Assembly (NCBI GenBank): GCA_021234535.1
Contig: CM037850.1
Location: 15,127,114-15,191,113, forward strand
Direction of reading: 5' to 3'
Length of the DNA: 64,000 nt
Source: Stichopus chloronotus
Lineage: Eukaryota > Echinodermata > Holothuroidea > Aspidochirotida > Stichopodidae
The notes beneath the pieces are model-generated. The model ran no database searches and had not been told where the DNA came from. It was given only the letters and a program-made list of their open reading frames with translations. The position numbers were made by a program, and so were the translations under genes. Shown here piece by piece: positions 1 through 13,300 of this stretch (positions are counted from its first letter, which is position 1; each line of letters begins with the position of its first letter).

Positions 1-3000
1 CTTATGAAAACCTGTCAAATGATTAGAATATTTTATCCTGACTCGTACTGGTTGATTGAAGTAGTACTGATTTAAAAAGTGTCTGGTCACAAATTTTCCA
101 AAGTGAAATTAAATCATTAATCACTTACTTGTAAACTTTCCTTTGTATGTAACACATGGAGATCCTCTTAGTTTGACCATTTGTCAGTAGTGTTAAGAAA
201 ACTTGATATGTTTTAGGATGATTTAGTGAACTTCACAAAACAACTCAATGAGCCTCTTTCATTACATGGTATTTCAAATTGGTAGTATTTGTCGAATTTT
301 GAGACAAAGTGAGAATAATGACAGGGATTTGTTCAGTTGTATGCACACTGTATGGGGTTCTTGCTAATCGGCCATAAGTTGAATGATTTTTAAGACTAGG
401 CCGCTTTCAAAGCCTTTGTAAGCTTGCTGAGGATTATTGAAAAAAAAAATACAGTTTTAAGGGATAAAATATAGCTTTTCAGTTTCAGAGTACAGTGTTG
501 GGATCTCAAAGGTTGGCAGGTCTAGTTGTGATTGTTAACTGCCTGTAAATAGTTTATGTGCCAATAGTCCTATCTTATCACTGTACTGCACAAGTTATCT
601 GTCTTAATAATGTTCATCACATCAGACATTTCAGAAGATATAGTATTTATTTTATTTTAGTTTTGAGTTTATTTAGTCTATTTTTTTCAATTGAAGTACT
701 TGAACTGGTTCATACAAGATGAATAAGTGCACATAAAGAAATTAATATACGTATCAAAGAAGAAAAAAAAATGGAACCAGATGAAGCCGAAAGCTTTTCT
801 AGTCTGGTCCAATCCAGACGATTACATTAAATATTATAACAAAACATAATGCAGTTATGTATGCATATATAATTGCAACAATGAATTGTAAGGAATTTTA
901 GGCTTATAATACACAAGAAACAGATTAAGAAAGGTATGAAAAAAATAAATGTTTCTTCAAGTACTTCTTAACAAATTAATATTTGAGGAATTTCGTAATT
1001 TATTGTCAAGGGAATTTCAGAGGTGTACACAGTAGCTTCTCACCTGAGAGTGGACAAACATTGTTCGTGTGAAAGCTTGTACCAGATTATCTCCTCCCCT
1101 TGCAGGATAGTTATAATGAGTACCTCTGTGTGGGTAGAAAAACGAGTTCAAATCATGGGGAAGTTGATTGTTATGTCTAGGTAAGAAGATGTATAACTGA
1201 TATTTATAGTGATCCTTTAAAGTAAGAATACTGAAGTTATGAAAATACAGAAGTGTCTGGGTGTAAAGTGGAGTATGGGAGATTAAGTGGACGGCCCTCT
1301 TTTACAGAACAATGTGTTTATCGAGGTAAATTTGGGAGGAATTGCCCCAGAGTATTAAAAGATGTGGGACTACTAGAGAGTTGTAGATAGTAACAAAATG
1401 TTACTGACAAGATGATACCTTAATCTATTCATAACACCAACTATTCTAGAGATGGATTTTGCAACATTGTCAATATGATTTTCCCAAGAAAGTTCACTGT
1501 CAATTGTGATACTGTAGCGTGGCCTGAGGTCCTCGAAAATAGGTGATTCATAATATACAGCAAGAGTGGAGAAAGATGTAAGATGGGCAGGAAGAATCAG
1601 GCGAAATAAAAAGAAGTTGGCTCTGATATAGTGCTCTCCTTTATTGAACTTATTCGTGCGACATCTAACGACAGACTGGCTAAGAGACTAAAAAATTTGT
1701 GAAATTACTATTTTTTTTATAATGTTACCTTTTAAATTTAAGAAGAAATGATGGTTATCTCCTCTGCTGTTATAAGAAACTAACAACTTGGTTTTGTTAA
1801 TATTTGAGGATAATTTGCTAGCAGCTAACCAGTCAGCAACATGGTTTAATCCAAAGGATGCCACTTGAAGGGCTTCGTTTACCTTACGATTGTGACAATA
1901 GACAGTAGTTTCATCCAGTGTTGGCGCTAGGATTTCAAATCTGGGGGGGAATGTCCCCCCTGTGTATAAATTTGGGGGGATTTCTAAATTTTGGGGGGAC
2001 CATGATATTCCACCAGGAGTGAAAACATTCAGTGGATGGCGGCATGAACAAGTGCGATTGCGTTGAACCATAACATGAGTTAGATTTGCGAGTCATGAAT
2101 CCAACTGCAACAGAGAAGATAGCCAACTCCATCTGTCCAATATTGTTTCGAATGATGTTTTCGTTTAAAACTTGAACCTTCAAACACAAACTATAACCTA
2201 TCGTTAGGACTCGCAGGATGCGTAGACCTACCTCGCTTAAGAATTAAGCCAATGAATCAAACCAAAGCAATGTAAGTTAAGAAAAAGAGTCTGCATGATA
2301 CACAAAATTACAAAAATATTTAGTCTTAACAAGCATTGATTTTAGTAATATTAGGTGAAACTTTCAATGATATCTGTTCGAAAAGTTGCAGCTAACTAGC
2401 ATTCGATAAAGCTATAATTTGTTCAGTACATGTTTTTGTTACTTAAACCCGTACATACATACCTACTGTATGTACAATATACAGTAACGTTACATGTACA
2501 CAATAAACACACAGTGTTTGTACGGAGGAGATGATCGCAGTTTCTTTGGTCGTGATTCTGGCCATATCCTACTAGCTTCAATAAGCTCTAGCAAATCTAC
2601 TACAAACTGTGTTGAGGGCAGGGCTAAGTGGTCAAACTTGGAATTTTTGTACTGTTCACTACAGGTAGCAGACAGCAAAGAACGTTAGTGTATATCGATC
2701 GATGACTCACTCGCGCACTGTTCATTCATAAAATCGATAAAATCGTAAACAAACAACATTGTTCGACTTGGATTACAAATAAATAAACAAACTTCAAGGT
2801 GACCGCTTTTCACAGACTTGTTGGAGGGTAAATAAACTGTCAAAGTGACGTCGAGAGGATGATTTAGGATGTTAGGTATTGTTATTGAGGTAGTGATATC
2901 AAACTTTTGGGAGAATGATCAAACAAGATGGCAATCCACTGAGCTGTACATCTCATTGCCAACAAGCATTGACTTCATGTTAGACCTGCAGATGTAAGTC

Positions 3001-4079
3001 TTCATTACTTCATGTTAGACTTACAAATGTGTTGACAGCGGTTGAAGTAAACTTCAATAGCTTCCAGTTTGAGCAACTAGCACAATGAAGTATGAATCAA
3101 GAAGATCTGCAAAATTTACTGGAATTACAGGTGAATGGACACAACAAAATGTAATGTAATTGGTTTCTACTGAAGCTCTGCTTTTGGCAGTGGATTCCTG
3201 TGATGGTCAACATGTCATAACAGATGCAAAGATACACACCACTTAGTTCGACTCTTTTGTTCTGCACAGCCTGTGACACAATTCCACAAATGTTCACAAT
3301 ACCCCAAACCAAAGCATGAAAAAAATATGTAAACCCTAACACTGAGAAACATGTGACATGTTATTGGGCCCTTCATATCCAGTCTTCTTCCTGTGTGTAG
3401 TAACAGTACAGACTTTGCAAGTGGCTGTCTTAGCAACATTGTCATTGTGTGGTGACTTTCACTCATGCATCAGAAATGCTCGTAAGAGAAGTAAGTTTAA
3501 ACATCAGAGTTAAAGTGTCATCACTTTTAAGTGATTCACAACAGTTAAAATTTTGCAAGTCTAGTAAGGAAAGTATGTGCCATTTCAATGGAAATAACAG
3601 ATGTATTGAAAAACAAATTGATATGAAGAGAATGAAAGTTGATTCAGTACCTATGTTGATCCTAGATGCGTAAATTTTGAAGATTGCACACTTAAAGCAG
3701 GGAATTGGTTGTTTATATAAGTTTTGTTTTTGATGCATATCTTCAGTATCTTGGTCATTACATGGGTGTTTTTGAACATTGACCCATGCATAACTTACAT
3801 CTGGTTCCATTGAGTGGCTTGCATCTGATTCCATGACATAGCTTACATACTGTATAGTTCCATTATCATCTTTAACTTATTTGTTTTACAGAAAGTCTGA
3901 TGTTGTGATAGTTAAATCATGTGTACAACCTCTGCTTACTGTGAATAGACCTCTAGATGTTTATCCTGTCAGGAGACAATGTCCTTGCGTGCTATTTATC
4001 AAAATAGTCTAAGAAAAGAATTATCTTTGTACACAGTAGTCAGTCACCCCTTAATGCTGCCTGTTTTTTTTACCCTCAG
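1..4079. other. Non-coding DNA upstream of the first visible PATL1 exon
   Basis: Apart from the LINE remnant listed separately, I see no supported gene here. Open frames are short and biased in composition, and none resembles the acidic and proline-rich N-terminal half of PAT1 proteins. The exon at 4080 begins inside a codon, so the stretch next to it must be an intron. The preceding exon lies further 5', probably outside the window. A G-run patch (1940-2000) gives spurious frames. Confidence 0.6.
920..1925 (-). mobile_element. 3' part of a LINE reverse-transcriptase ORF, decayed
   Basis: Reading the minus strand from about 1925 down gives ETTVYCHN, a decayed form of the YADDTTVY catalytic box. 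It is followed by a stretch with ADWLAASKLSSNINKTKLL, the usual palm/thumb sequence after the catalytic aspartates. Further along (about 1500-1400) come SELSWENHIDNVAKSISR and MNRLR, and then a C-terminal PARGGDNLV stretch near 1100. Stops and frame changes break the frame. The upstream half of the RT is absent: the junction at about 1925 runs into G-rich DNA. The pattern fits CR1/jockey-type non-LTR elements. The outer limits are approximate. Confidence 0.7.
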
Positions 4080-4386
4080 GAGCCTCCGTACGATCACCAA
4101 TGGTGAACTCGCCGAAGTTTCCTTCTGGCGCAAGACCAAATATGATGCCAAGATCACCATTCATGTCAATGCCATACCCTAACCAGGGTAGAGTACCAGC
4201 TCGCTCTCACCAAGGATCCCCTATGGGAAGGGGACCTACCATGGGAATGACTCCTGTTGGGAGAGGCTACCCTGGCACACCCCATCCTAACTTTGGTTTA
4301 ACCCCAATGCACCCAAGAATTCCTCCCATTCGTCCAATGACCGACCCTGTTCAGATGAGGAGGCAGTGGAACAGACCTCCACAGAG
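4080..4386 (+). CDS. patl1: patl1 exon (local residues 1-101): Pro/Gly/Met-rich linker
   Basis: The acceptor is the AG at 4078-4079 after a T-rich tract, and the donor is GTAAAA at 4387. The first two bases complete a codon begun in an exon not seen. The exon encodes a low-complexity segment rich in Pro, Gly, Met and Arg (for example [20 protein letters not shown]) that matches the disordered proline-rich middle of PAT1 proteins. It ends in phase 2, and AG plus A restores Arg at the next exon. An ATG at 4100 is in frame, but it is probably an internal methionine rather than the start. Confidence 0.85.
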
Positions 4387-7300
4387 GTAAAAGGATTGTT
4401 TAAATCATTCCATACTTCACTCTGTACTTAAGAGGCTAATAACTTAAAACACAAATCCTAAAAAAAATCTATCTCATTAAAAGAAATGGCCTTACAGTGG
4501 AGTCTCTAGAACATTAATGTGTTGTATAAGTCTGTAATTAAGAAGCTGATATGATAGTATACTGGATGGCTTGTCCACAGCTATTACATTGGTTGCAAAA
4601 CCAAGCCACTCCCACCAATGACAGAAAATAGGCCTAAATGTTTCAAATAGAGACACTTAATATTAACTGCTTGAATTTTAAGGGACATACCTTGGGGGGG
4701 GGGGGGGCAGTGGGTAATGGGTGCTGTTGGAAAGGAGGCACAAGCATCTGTGTTATTTGCTTGTATGGTTCCTAATTTCATTAAAATGAATGATCAAGAT
4801 CTTCATTAGCCATTCTAATTATAAAGTCATAAGGCATTGGTTGTCTTGTGAACGTACAGCAAGTTGTGTATTTGCATGGTGTAGCATTGGTCCCAAATAT
4901 CTTGTGAAGTAGTCAAATATTACATGAATGAAGAAAATCCAGCTGACATAAGTAATTGCAAGTGTGCAGAATCTTTTTGGGTTGTGTTTCAACCTATACT
5001 ATGATACCGGTGTGTGATACTGGTGTGTGACCCATATATATTACAGTAATGGTGATACCCTATGTTGGAAATCACTATGGCAGGGAAAAAAAGGGGGGTT
5101 ATATGACAATGACATTCATAGCAATCTTTTCTCACACACAGGAAATTTATGCCAGACAGAAATTGCACACATCACCCATGTTATTACACAAGAAAGAAAC
5201 AACAAAATATAAGAGAGGCTTATCTAAGCCTTTACCAGAACAAATCCAGCAATATTTGGAGTCTTTTTTAGGCTAATTATAGTGGGAAGTTGCAGGTGTC
5301 TTAATTGAGAACAAAGCTTGTTGGTTGGCATTTATTTGTACAGGGGTCAAATTGTGAAAACCTTGCAAGCACAATATCTCAAGAAGGGAAGCTTGAACAG
5401 ATCTCATATTTGGTGTATAGGTGTAGCACAATGAGTAGAAAGACCCTATTACTTTTGGTGGAGGACAAAAGTCATTTGGGATTGACATCAGTCAAATTGT
5501 TAGAACATTGTACACACAGTATCTTAAGATGGGAAACTTGGACAATGGTTATATTTAGTATGTAGGCGTACCACACTAAGTTCAAAATCTCTATTGATTT
5601 TGCTGCAGGTTAAAGGTCATTTTGGGTCATCAAGGGGTAAAATTGTTTAAACGTTGTAAATGTCTCCAGAAAGGAAGCTTGCACATGACTCATATTTTGT
5701 TATTATCTTAATTACAAAATACAGCCCCCCAAATTAAGATTTTGTATGTATTTCCTAACGGTGGTACATATAAGATGGCCGACATGTTGGTATGGACATC
5801 CACAAAGGCAATAATGCACACCATGGATGTATTGCCATATACTCACTAGCACTCTGCTGTGGCTAAACACGCTATTCAACCTCCTAACTGACACCTCTGT
5901 TGCACTGCCATTTACATGCATGTTGTGCATCGGTTAGCGAGAAACCAGCTTGCGCACATGCTGCAGGAGCTACAGTAGCACAAGGGTACTTTTACCATAT
6001 CCTGTGCATTTTAAGTCTAGATATGTACAGTGACTGTTTTTATGTAAACATCTGTCAGGAAAATTCATTGGCTTAGAAAAACTGAAACTGTTTACTAGTG
6101 GAATTATTTGGACTTAAAAACCCTTTTGTTACTTTCTGGCATGAGCACCAGCTTTCGGAATCATGGATTCTCCGCAGTATATCAGCAGCGTAAGCTATTT
6201 TGCTTCAAACAGACATTCAAACGATATGATACTTCTTGTGGAAAATGAACATGATGCCTGACAGTGCTCGCTACATTCAGTTTTGGTATACTTTAGGCTA
6301 GGCTAGCCTAGGTATACAGGTAGCCGTTCCTTTGAGCCACCGTCTGAATTCCTTGTTGTCGTGAAAACTGCAGTTGGAAACTGTCACGATGGTGTTCAAC
6401 GTCAGTTAGCTCAATTGGTCGAAGTGGTAGGTATTTGAGAGCAAAATGACTTCCATTTTTATGTGAACTTGCAATGTTAGGTGCACGATTTTCAAAAAAT
6501 AGTAGTATCCCCACAAATTACAGTACTTCAACAACACATAGAAATAGGTAAACTAAAAGCTACTGTAGCTATTCAAACACTTACCAAGTTGAACACAATC
6601 ACAGCATCCTTTTGCTGTATTAAAGGCAAAACAGTCCTTTTCCAGCCCATGCATTTGTACCCAATGTTTCTCCACTTGTTGCTCCCGGCCCGATGTTATT
6701 CTGGTGTATCTATTTCTATGGCTCTAAGCTACTGTATGTTCAGTGACAGGTAAGATTCAATAGGGCCCACCTTTACGACTTTCCTATGAAGAGTGCCAGA
6801 ACTTTATCAGGTTAATTTATAATCACAAATAGGCAGTATATTTTAAGTAAAGCAATAAGCTTTAAGCTATTTTTCATTCCTTGCCGAAGGTGATGGCATG
6901 TGTGTGTGTATTTGTATGTGATGCCTTGGTTTGTAAACACGATATCTCAAGAAGGGAAAGTTGCTCAAACTTTTAAGTTAGTGTGTAGGTAGTCCATCAT
7001 GAGTAGATGATCTCTATTAATTTTCAGGGAGGCCAAAGGTCATTTGAGGTCACCAAAGCTTAGAGTACAAAAACCTATCAAGTTAGATATCACAGCAATC
7101 AAATGTTGTTGGAACTTCTACCCCTTATCATTGGTAACAACTAATGAGAAGATGATGTCTGTCATTTTTTGTGGAGGTCAAAGGTCATGTGTGGTCAATA
7201 GAGGACATTGTTTGAAAACCTGGTAAATACCGTATCTCAAGAAATGCAGGTGCTCGAATATCAACCTTGGTGTGTTGGTAGTCCATGGTGAGTAGATGAT

Positions 7301-10300
7301 CTCTATCATTCTTCATGGAGGTCAAAGATCATTTGGGGTCACCAGAGCTTAAAGTATGAAAACTTATTAAGGGAGATATCTCAGGTACTAAATGTTCTTC
7401 AAACTCTTCCCTTTTATAGCACTCTCTATGAGCAGATGATGTCTGTCATTTTTTATGAAGGTCAAAGGTTATGTGATGTTAGTAGAAGACATAGTGTGAA
7501 AACCTTGTAAAGATAGTATCTTGAGAAAGGAAAGGTGCTTGAACTTCAAAGTTGGTGTTGAGGTAGTTCACTGTGAGTGCATGATCCCTTTTGTTTTTCA
7601 TGGAGGTCAAGGTTTTCAAGGTCTCCAGAGCTTAAAGTATGAAAAGCTATTAAGATATCTCAGCAACTGAATTCAGGTAGAACTTCAAAGTGTCGACATT
7701 GGTATCACTTGATGAGCAGATGGTGCTTGTCATTTGAATTGCCCCATGGGAGACTTGTCATCACTGTAATGTGACATGAAATGAATGTAATAAGTTCTAT
7801 CATTCCAAAGATCCATCCTTGCTTTTACAAGCCCAACATGTGATACTTAGAGAGTTTTTCATGTCCTGACTGTGAACATATGAAGAGGCTAAATCATTCA
7901 TAGTAGGAAAATAATGCATATTTATTTCCAATTGACATTTGCCAAAATGTAGATCTGTTTCATAGCAGAGCTTGCTGCCAGATAGACTTTGGTCTTATTC
8001 TCTTTGAATATGTGGAACATTTTCTATGTCAAACAACCACTTAACATAGCTGTGAACACTTTTTCTAAGCCTTCAGAGAATATTGCTGGTGCCAGAAACT
8101 CCCTGTCAAGATTTCCAAAGTACTTTGTTGTTTTAGTCACAGTAAACTCTCCAATGGGAGGCAAGACTGTTACAGATTGCCTTTGTTGACTTGCCCAATC
8201 TCAGGTCTGTAACAACAATTTGGTGTCACAAACTTTCTTGGGTCAACTTGTGAATTACCTCCTTTATGACTACAATTGTCATCAATGCTGAATGAACGAC
8301 ATTACTCATTCATATTAGCACTCAGTTTATTAAACCCATAAGTGATAAAGAATGTGGTTGTTCTTCTTGTATTTTGTTTTTCATTTTCGATATGTTCCCT
8401 TCACTTCTCCAGTGAGTTACTTTCAGTATAAAGTGATTGTGTGTGTATGAAAAAATGAGATATCGGCAAGGAATCACAAAGTCATTTGATTTTCAGGTTA
8501 GGTGTTAGGTCCTGGTTAGGTGGCAGGATTACTTTGTGTCAACTGTGTAAAGTTTTTTGATATTTTTTTATTCCTTGCCGTAGGCAGGGGAATCTATGCA
8601 GTCCTGATGTCGTGTGTGTGTATGTATGTGTGTGTGTATGTGTGTGTGACGGTTGCTCGTAAACACGCTATCTCAAGAAGGGTAACTCTGAGTAATTTCA
8701 TTTTTGGCATGTAGGTTGCCCATATTGAGTAGATGATCCCTATTGTTTTTGGTGTCCAAATCTTGCATATTAATGAGGTTATGGGGTAAAACATAAAAAA
8801 TGTTAAAACTGCCATAGTTCCTTATCTGTGGGTCAGATTTGTTTTAAACTTGATAAGGTTGTCTGTTATTAACAGGTTCACGACCCTGTGAAATTTAATG
8901 CTTATCAATAGAGAGGAAGAGATAATTTTTCACTATAAAACAATAATAATAGCCGAAACACCATTATTGTGGTTATTATAAACTACCGTACGAATTCATA
9001 TTGGTCTACATTGTGCAATTTCAGTTTTGATTCTGTCGCACACAGTCAACTCAATGGGATTGCTCCCTACAGTACTGCATTCGTAACTTAGTGAGTAACT
9101 TCTAGTGTGAAGGGCCTGGATAAGTTGTCCAGAGAGATAGTCTTGGTATGGGGGGGGTCATGGGGTCAGATAGATGGAATGTTAATGGTTTATAAAAAAA
9201 ATGAGGAAAATAAAATACCATCTGTTCTGTCATTTATTTGGATAATATCAATATCCAGAGGAACAGCTGGTAGCAGAACAAGGTTTCTTAATCAAATTGG
9301 AGTGCTTTCAATCATATTTCACAATGTCGGAAAGGATGGGGGAAGCAAAAATATTGAGGAGGAATCATAACTTAGGGTCAACTAACGAGGACTTTGAGTG
9401 TGTTAAAAGCTACTTGTAACAAGGAAGAAATTATCGCAGAGTCGATAAAGGAAAATTTGCAAAAGGCAGAGCGCCAGTTTGAGGCAATGGAAGAGGTCCA
9501 TGCTGATCTGGCTGGGTTGTTGTCTGATGAAGCATTTGAGCAAGCAGAAAGCTGGATGTTGGAATGTCAAAAGCATTAAACTGAGGAGAGGGAGGAAGCA
9601 TTGAAAAAGTTGAAGGAGGAAATTGAGTTTCAAATTAGCGTTGGAATTACCTAAGGCAGAAATTCCACCATACGATGGAGCCCCAAGAACATTCTGGTCC
9701 TTTATGAAGAATTTTGAGGTAAATATGGCAGACAAGCTGAGTTCAGATGAGGTAAGGTTGAGTTATTTTATTCAACTAACAACAGGCAAGACTAGAAGCA
9801 GCATTGATTACTGTGTGTTTCTTAGAGCTCAGAGATAATGTTGACTGATGTCATACTCATACTGTACTTGATGTGTGGGTTGTATGGCCTGGGTAGGTGA
9901 TCCCTATTGCTTTTGGTGGACGTCAAATGTTGCGGTAATTTCAGGTCAGCAAAATAAAGGTCATTTTGGGTTAAAGGCTTGTGGTGTATCAAGAAAAATA
10001 ACTGCAGTTGATCTTATACTTGTCATGTGAATAATTCATGTTTGTTGTAATATAACCATGTAGCAAGGAATCACAAAGCCTTTTGGCTTTCTGGTTATGA
10101 CACTGTTCTGTAGCTGACTCACCTAGTACACTAATGTTATAGCTGAGATGCCCAAAGTTAGTGTAATGTTAGGAATAAAGCTTGAAGTATGTCGGCCTAT
10201 GTAATTTCATCAACTTTTCACAAAACAACTTGATACATCTTGTTCATCAATATTTTGTTAAAATTTGTTTCTCAGGATTTCTCTGCTTTTATGAGTAAAC

Positions 10301-13300
10301 ATTTTCAGTAATTGTAGGAATGCAAGCTACTGAAACGATCCACAGTTTATACTTCGCAGACAGATTGTATTTGCAGGCCTAAGCTTACACTTTTCCATTT
10401 GATATTGAATGTAGGATAGGCGGGGCATAGAATGTTGTGGAAACATTTAACATTTCTTGTAATTTAAAATATATCCAGCTTGCATAAGAAATAAGGTCCA
10501 GTTTAACGACATGAATAATTTTGCTTCATCTTTTGCTATTGGAATGAAGGTGGATGGATGATTTTGGATACATGTTTGAGTGGATCAATTTATGATTTAT
10601 TTTCCAAGTTAATATGTTAGAAATGTTCGTGTGCGTGGAGGACTGGCACTAGTGCCGATACCAGTAGAGAAGCCAGTATCAGTACCGGTAGTAGTTTTTC
10701 CTGGTGCCGCCAAACCCTACTGGCCATCAATCATATTGTTTGACTTGTTAATACATTTGCATTCAAACTGTTTTCCCTTTAAATTTCAGCACAAATATTC
10801 AAAGTGGTTACATTCAGTGACATGCAGGGCAGTTTTCTTCTATAACCAATGTTGATGACAGAATGATAAATGTAGTGTTTGTCCTCTTTCTTTTTGACTG
10901 ACACGTCTTGTCTCTGCTTCGAATTGTGGTAACGTTCAACTTTTGCCAATACTGGAAATTGCTTTCCATACCTTCACTGTACAGTGAGTCTTTGAGTTGA
11001 TTTAGTTTAAAGTGATTGCCCGCATATGGAAAGAGTTAAAAGCATTGAAATTTTATGTAAAACCTTAGTATGTCTGTTAAGTGCACCATTCAGACAATTC
11101 ATGAAAATAAATAGGATTCAAGTGATAAATTTGGGCATATGATTTCATGATTATCAAAGCGTTACGACAAAATGTGTAAAATACGATTATGTAGTGTTTG
11201 ACAGTTTTCATTCAGCTGAACGGTGCACTCATTTGAACATGCCAATGGGAAGTATACTACTGTAATAGCCTATTGGATATTCAGTTGGTTGTAAAAACTG
11301 ATCACAGATATCATGATGTGGTAATCATGTTGTAGTTTATGTGTCAATACAGTGCTTTATTTCAATAAATACTATAATTTCCAATCAACCAGCTGAGACT
11401 GTGAGACCTGTGCTGTTACGTAGTCATTCCATAGGCATGGTCTACTCCTTATCATGAGAACTAAGAACTATTTCATTTTCAAAAATACTGTTTCTTATTG
11501 TTTTTATGCCATTTCCTTGCTTCTCAAATTTGTTGCTATCATTTTGATTCATTGAATGATGTATTCTGTCTTAAACAACCTTATGTGTACATTTCAAAAT
11601 AAAGAAAAGCATGGGATCAAACATAATCTTATCCTTTGGGTTTCTTTCCATACACATGCAGTCACTTTAAATTGCCTAGTGCCGTTAATGTTGTACATCT
11701 CATTTGCTACCATCAGTGATCTCTCTCTTTTCTTTTTCTTTCAGAGGAAGACCAGATGGCAGATATCCGAGACAAGGAAGAGATCTCTATCAACAGCCTG
11801 CTGCTGGTGATGAATATGCAAATTTGATGACTCAAAGAGAAAAGGACTGGGTCATCCGTATACAGATGCTCCAATTACAGACAGAGAACCCGATGACCTC
11901 CGATTATTATTATCAGGTGAACAAATTTCCTGGCAACTTAATTGTCATTCACATCAAACAAGATGAAATAAATGCAAAATGCCCTTTGAAAATTAAGTTT
12001 GGTGAACAAAGTAATCATATCGTTGGGTGTGCATCTGATACAGTTCAAGAAAATGGAAGGTGTTAGTGGCATTAATAAACATGACACACAGGAATCAATG
12101 TACGGTCTAGGTCAATGACACTGACACAGCATATGTGTCTGAAAATATCTTTCACGTACTCAGTACCGGCCTTTGCCGATCTGCCTGAATCTACTTTATG
12201 AGCCGTATGCTGCAGCAAGGTGTGTGCAGATGATGTCAATAATGTTCGAGTGATGTGTGTATCCTCTTGCATCCCACGCTATGGTTTGATATTTGAATCA
12301 TTGCCAGTGGAGTTATTAGCCAGGCCTTGAGTCTAAGCTTTTTCAGATCTGCAATAAATCACATTCCTCAGGAAATTAAGGTGTGTGGTAGATGTTCTGT
12401 TTTGTTAATTTTTGAGATTCAGTTAACGTGAGTTTGCATTCTTTATATTGGTGTCCAAAAATTGCACCTCTCACAGTGATCTGTGGGAAGTGATGCTGTG
12501 CGATTGCACCTGAAAACCTGAAAATACAGGGCCTGATATGCTACCTGTATAATGAGACTACCACAAAACCATACTCTGAGAAATTTATCACCCTTAGAAA
12601 TGTTGCTTAATTTGCAGTAAATTAACAATACTGCCAAATGTCTGTCAAAGTTTATGGTGAGCCATCTGATGAATGCTTAACATGTCAAAAATTTGGATTA
12701 TTGACCAAAATCAATGGAAACATGTTGATTGTTATCTGATTAACTTAGATTACCGAAAAGTTTATAGATTTCTGGCAAAAACATGGATTTTTCAACCTGT
12801 TCATTGGTAGTGATCCAAGTTTATAGGTGATGAACTTTGTTTGTTGATCAAAAACATGGATTTTCAATGATGAACACGGACTTTCAAGCTATAAAAATAC
12901 ATGTTTCTATCAATAATCTAGGGTTAGCATGGATAATCCGATTTTCCAGTTTATCACTGAAGAGACACAAGATTTTCTGGAACACTTGGCTTATTGGTAG
13001 AAAATCCACGTTTTTTGACTGAAAATCCAAGATACTCTTAGTTTGTTGGTAAAAATACTAAATTATCATCAACAAACTTGGATGAAGTTTACTGCAAATG
13101 TTTTTTTCTTTGTTCATTGAATAGTATCCATAAATTGAAATGAAATAGAAACATGTATAGTTACATATACATTCATTCATATATAGGTATATATACATAT
13201 AGCATTACATTGCTAGGTCATGCATATATCCATTTGAAATAAATCATTGTTCCAAACACTTTGAGTCAGGAAATCTGTTAGTGAATTTATTGTCACATTA

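Noticed and set aside
3449..3834. Overlapping open frames on both strands before the first patl1 exon
   Set aside because: No PAT1-like or other family motif, no matching splice phase, and biased composition.
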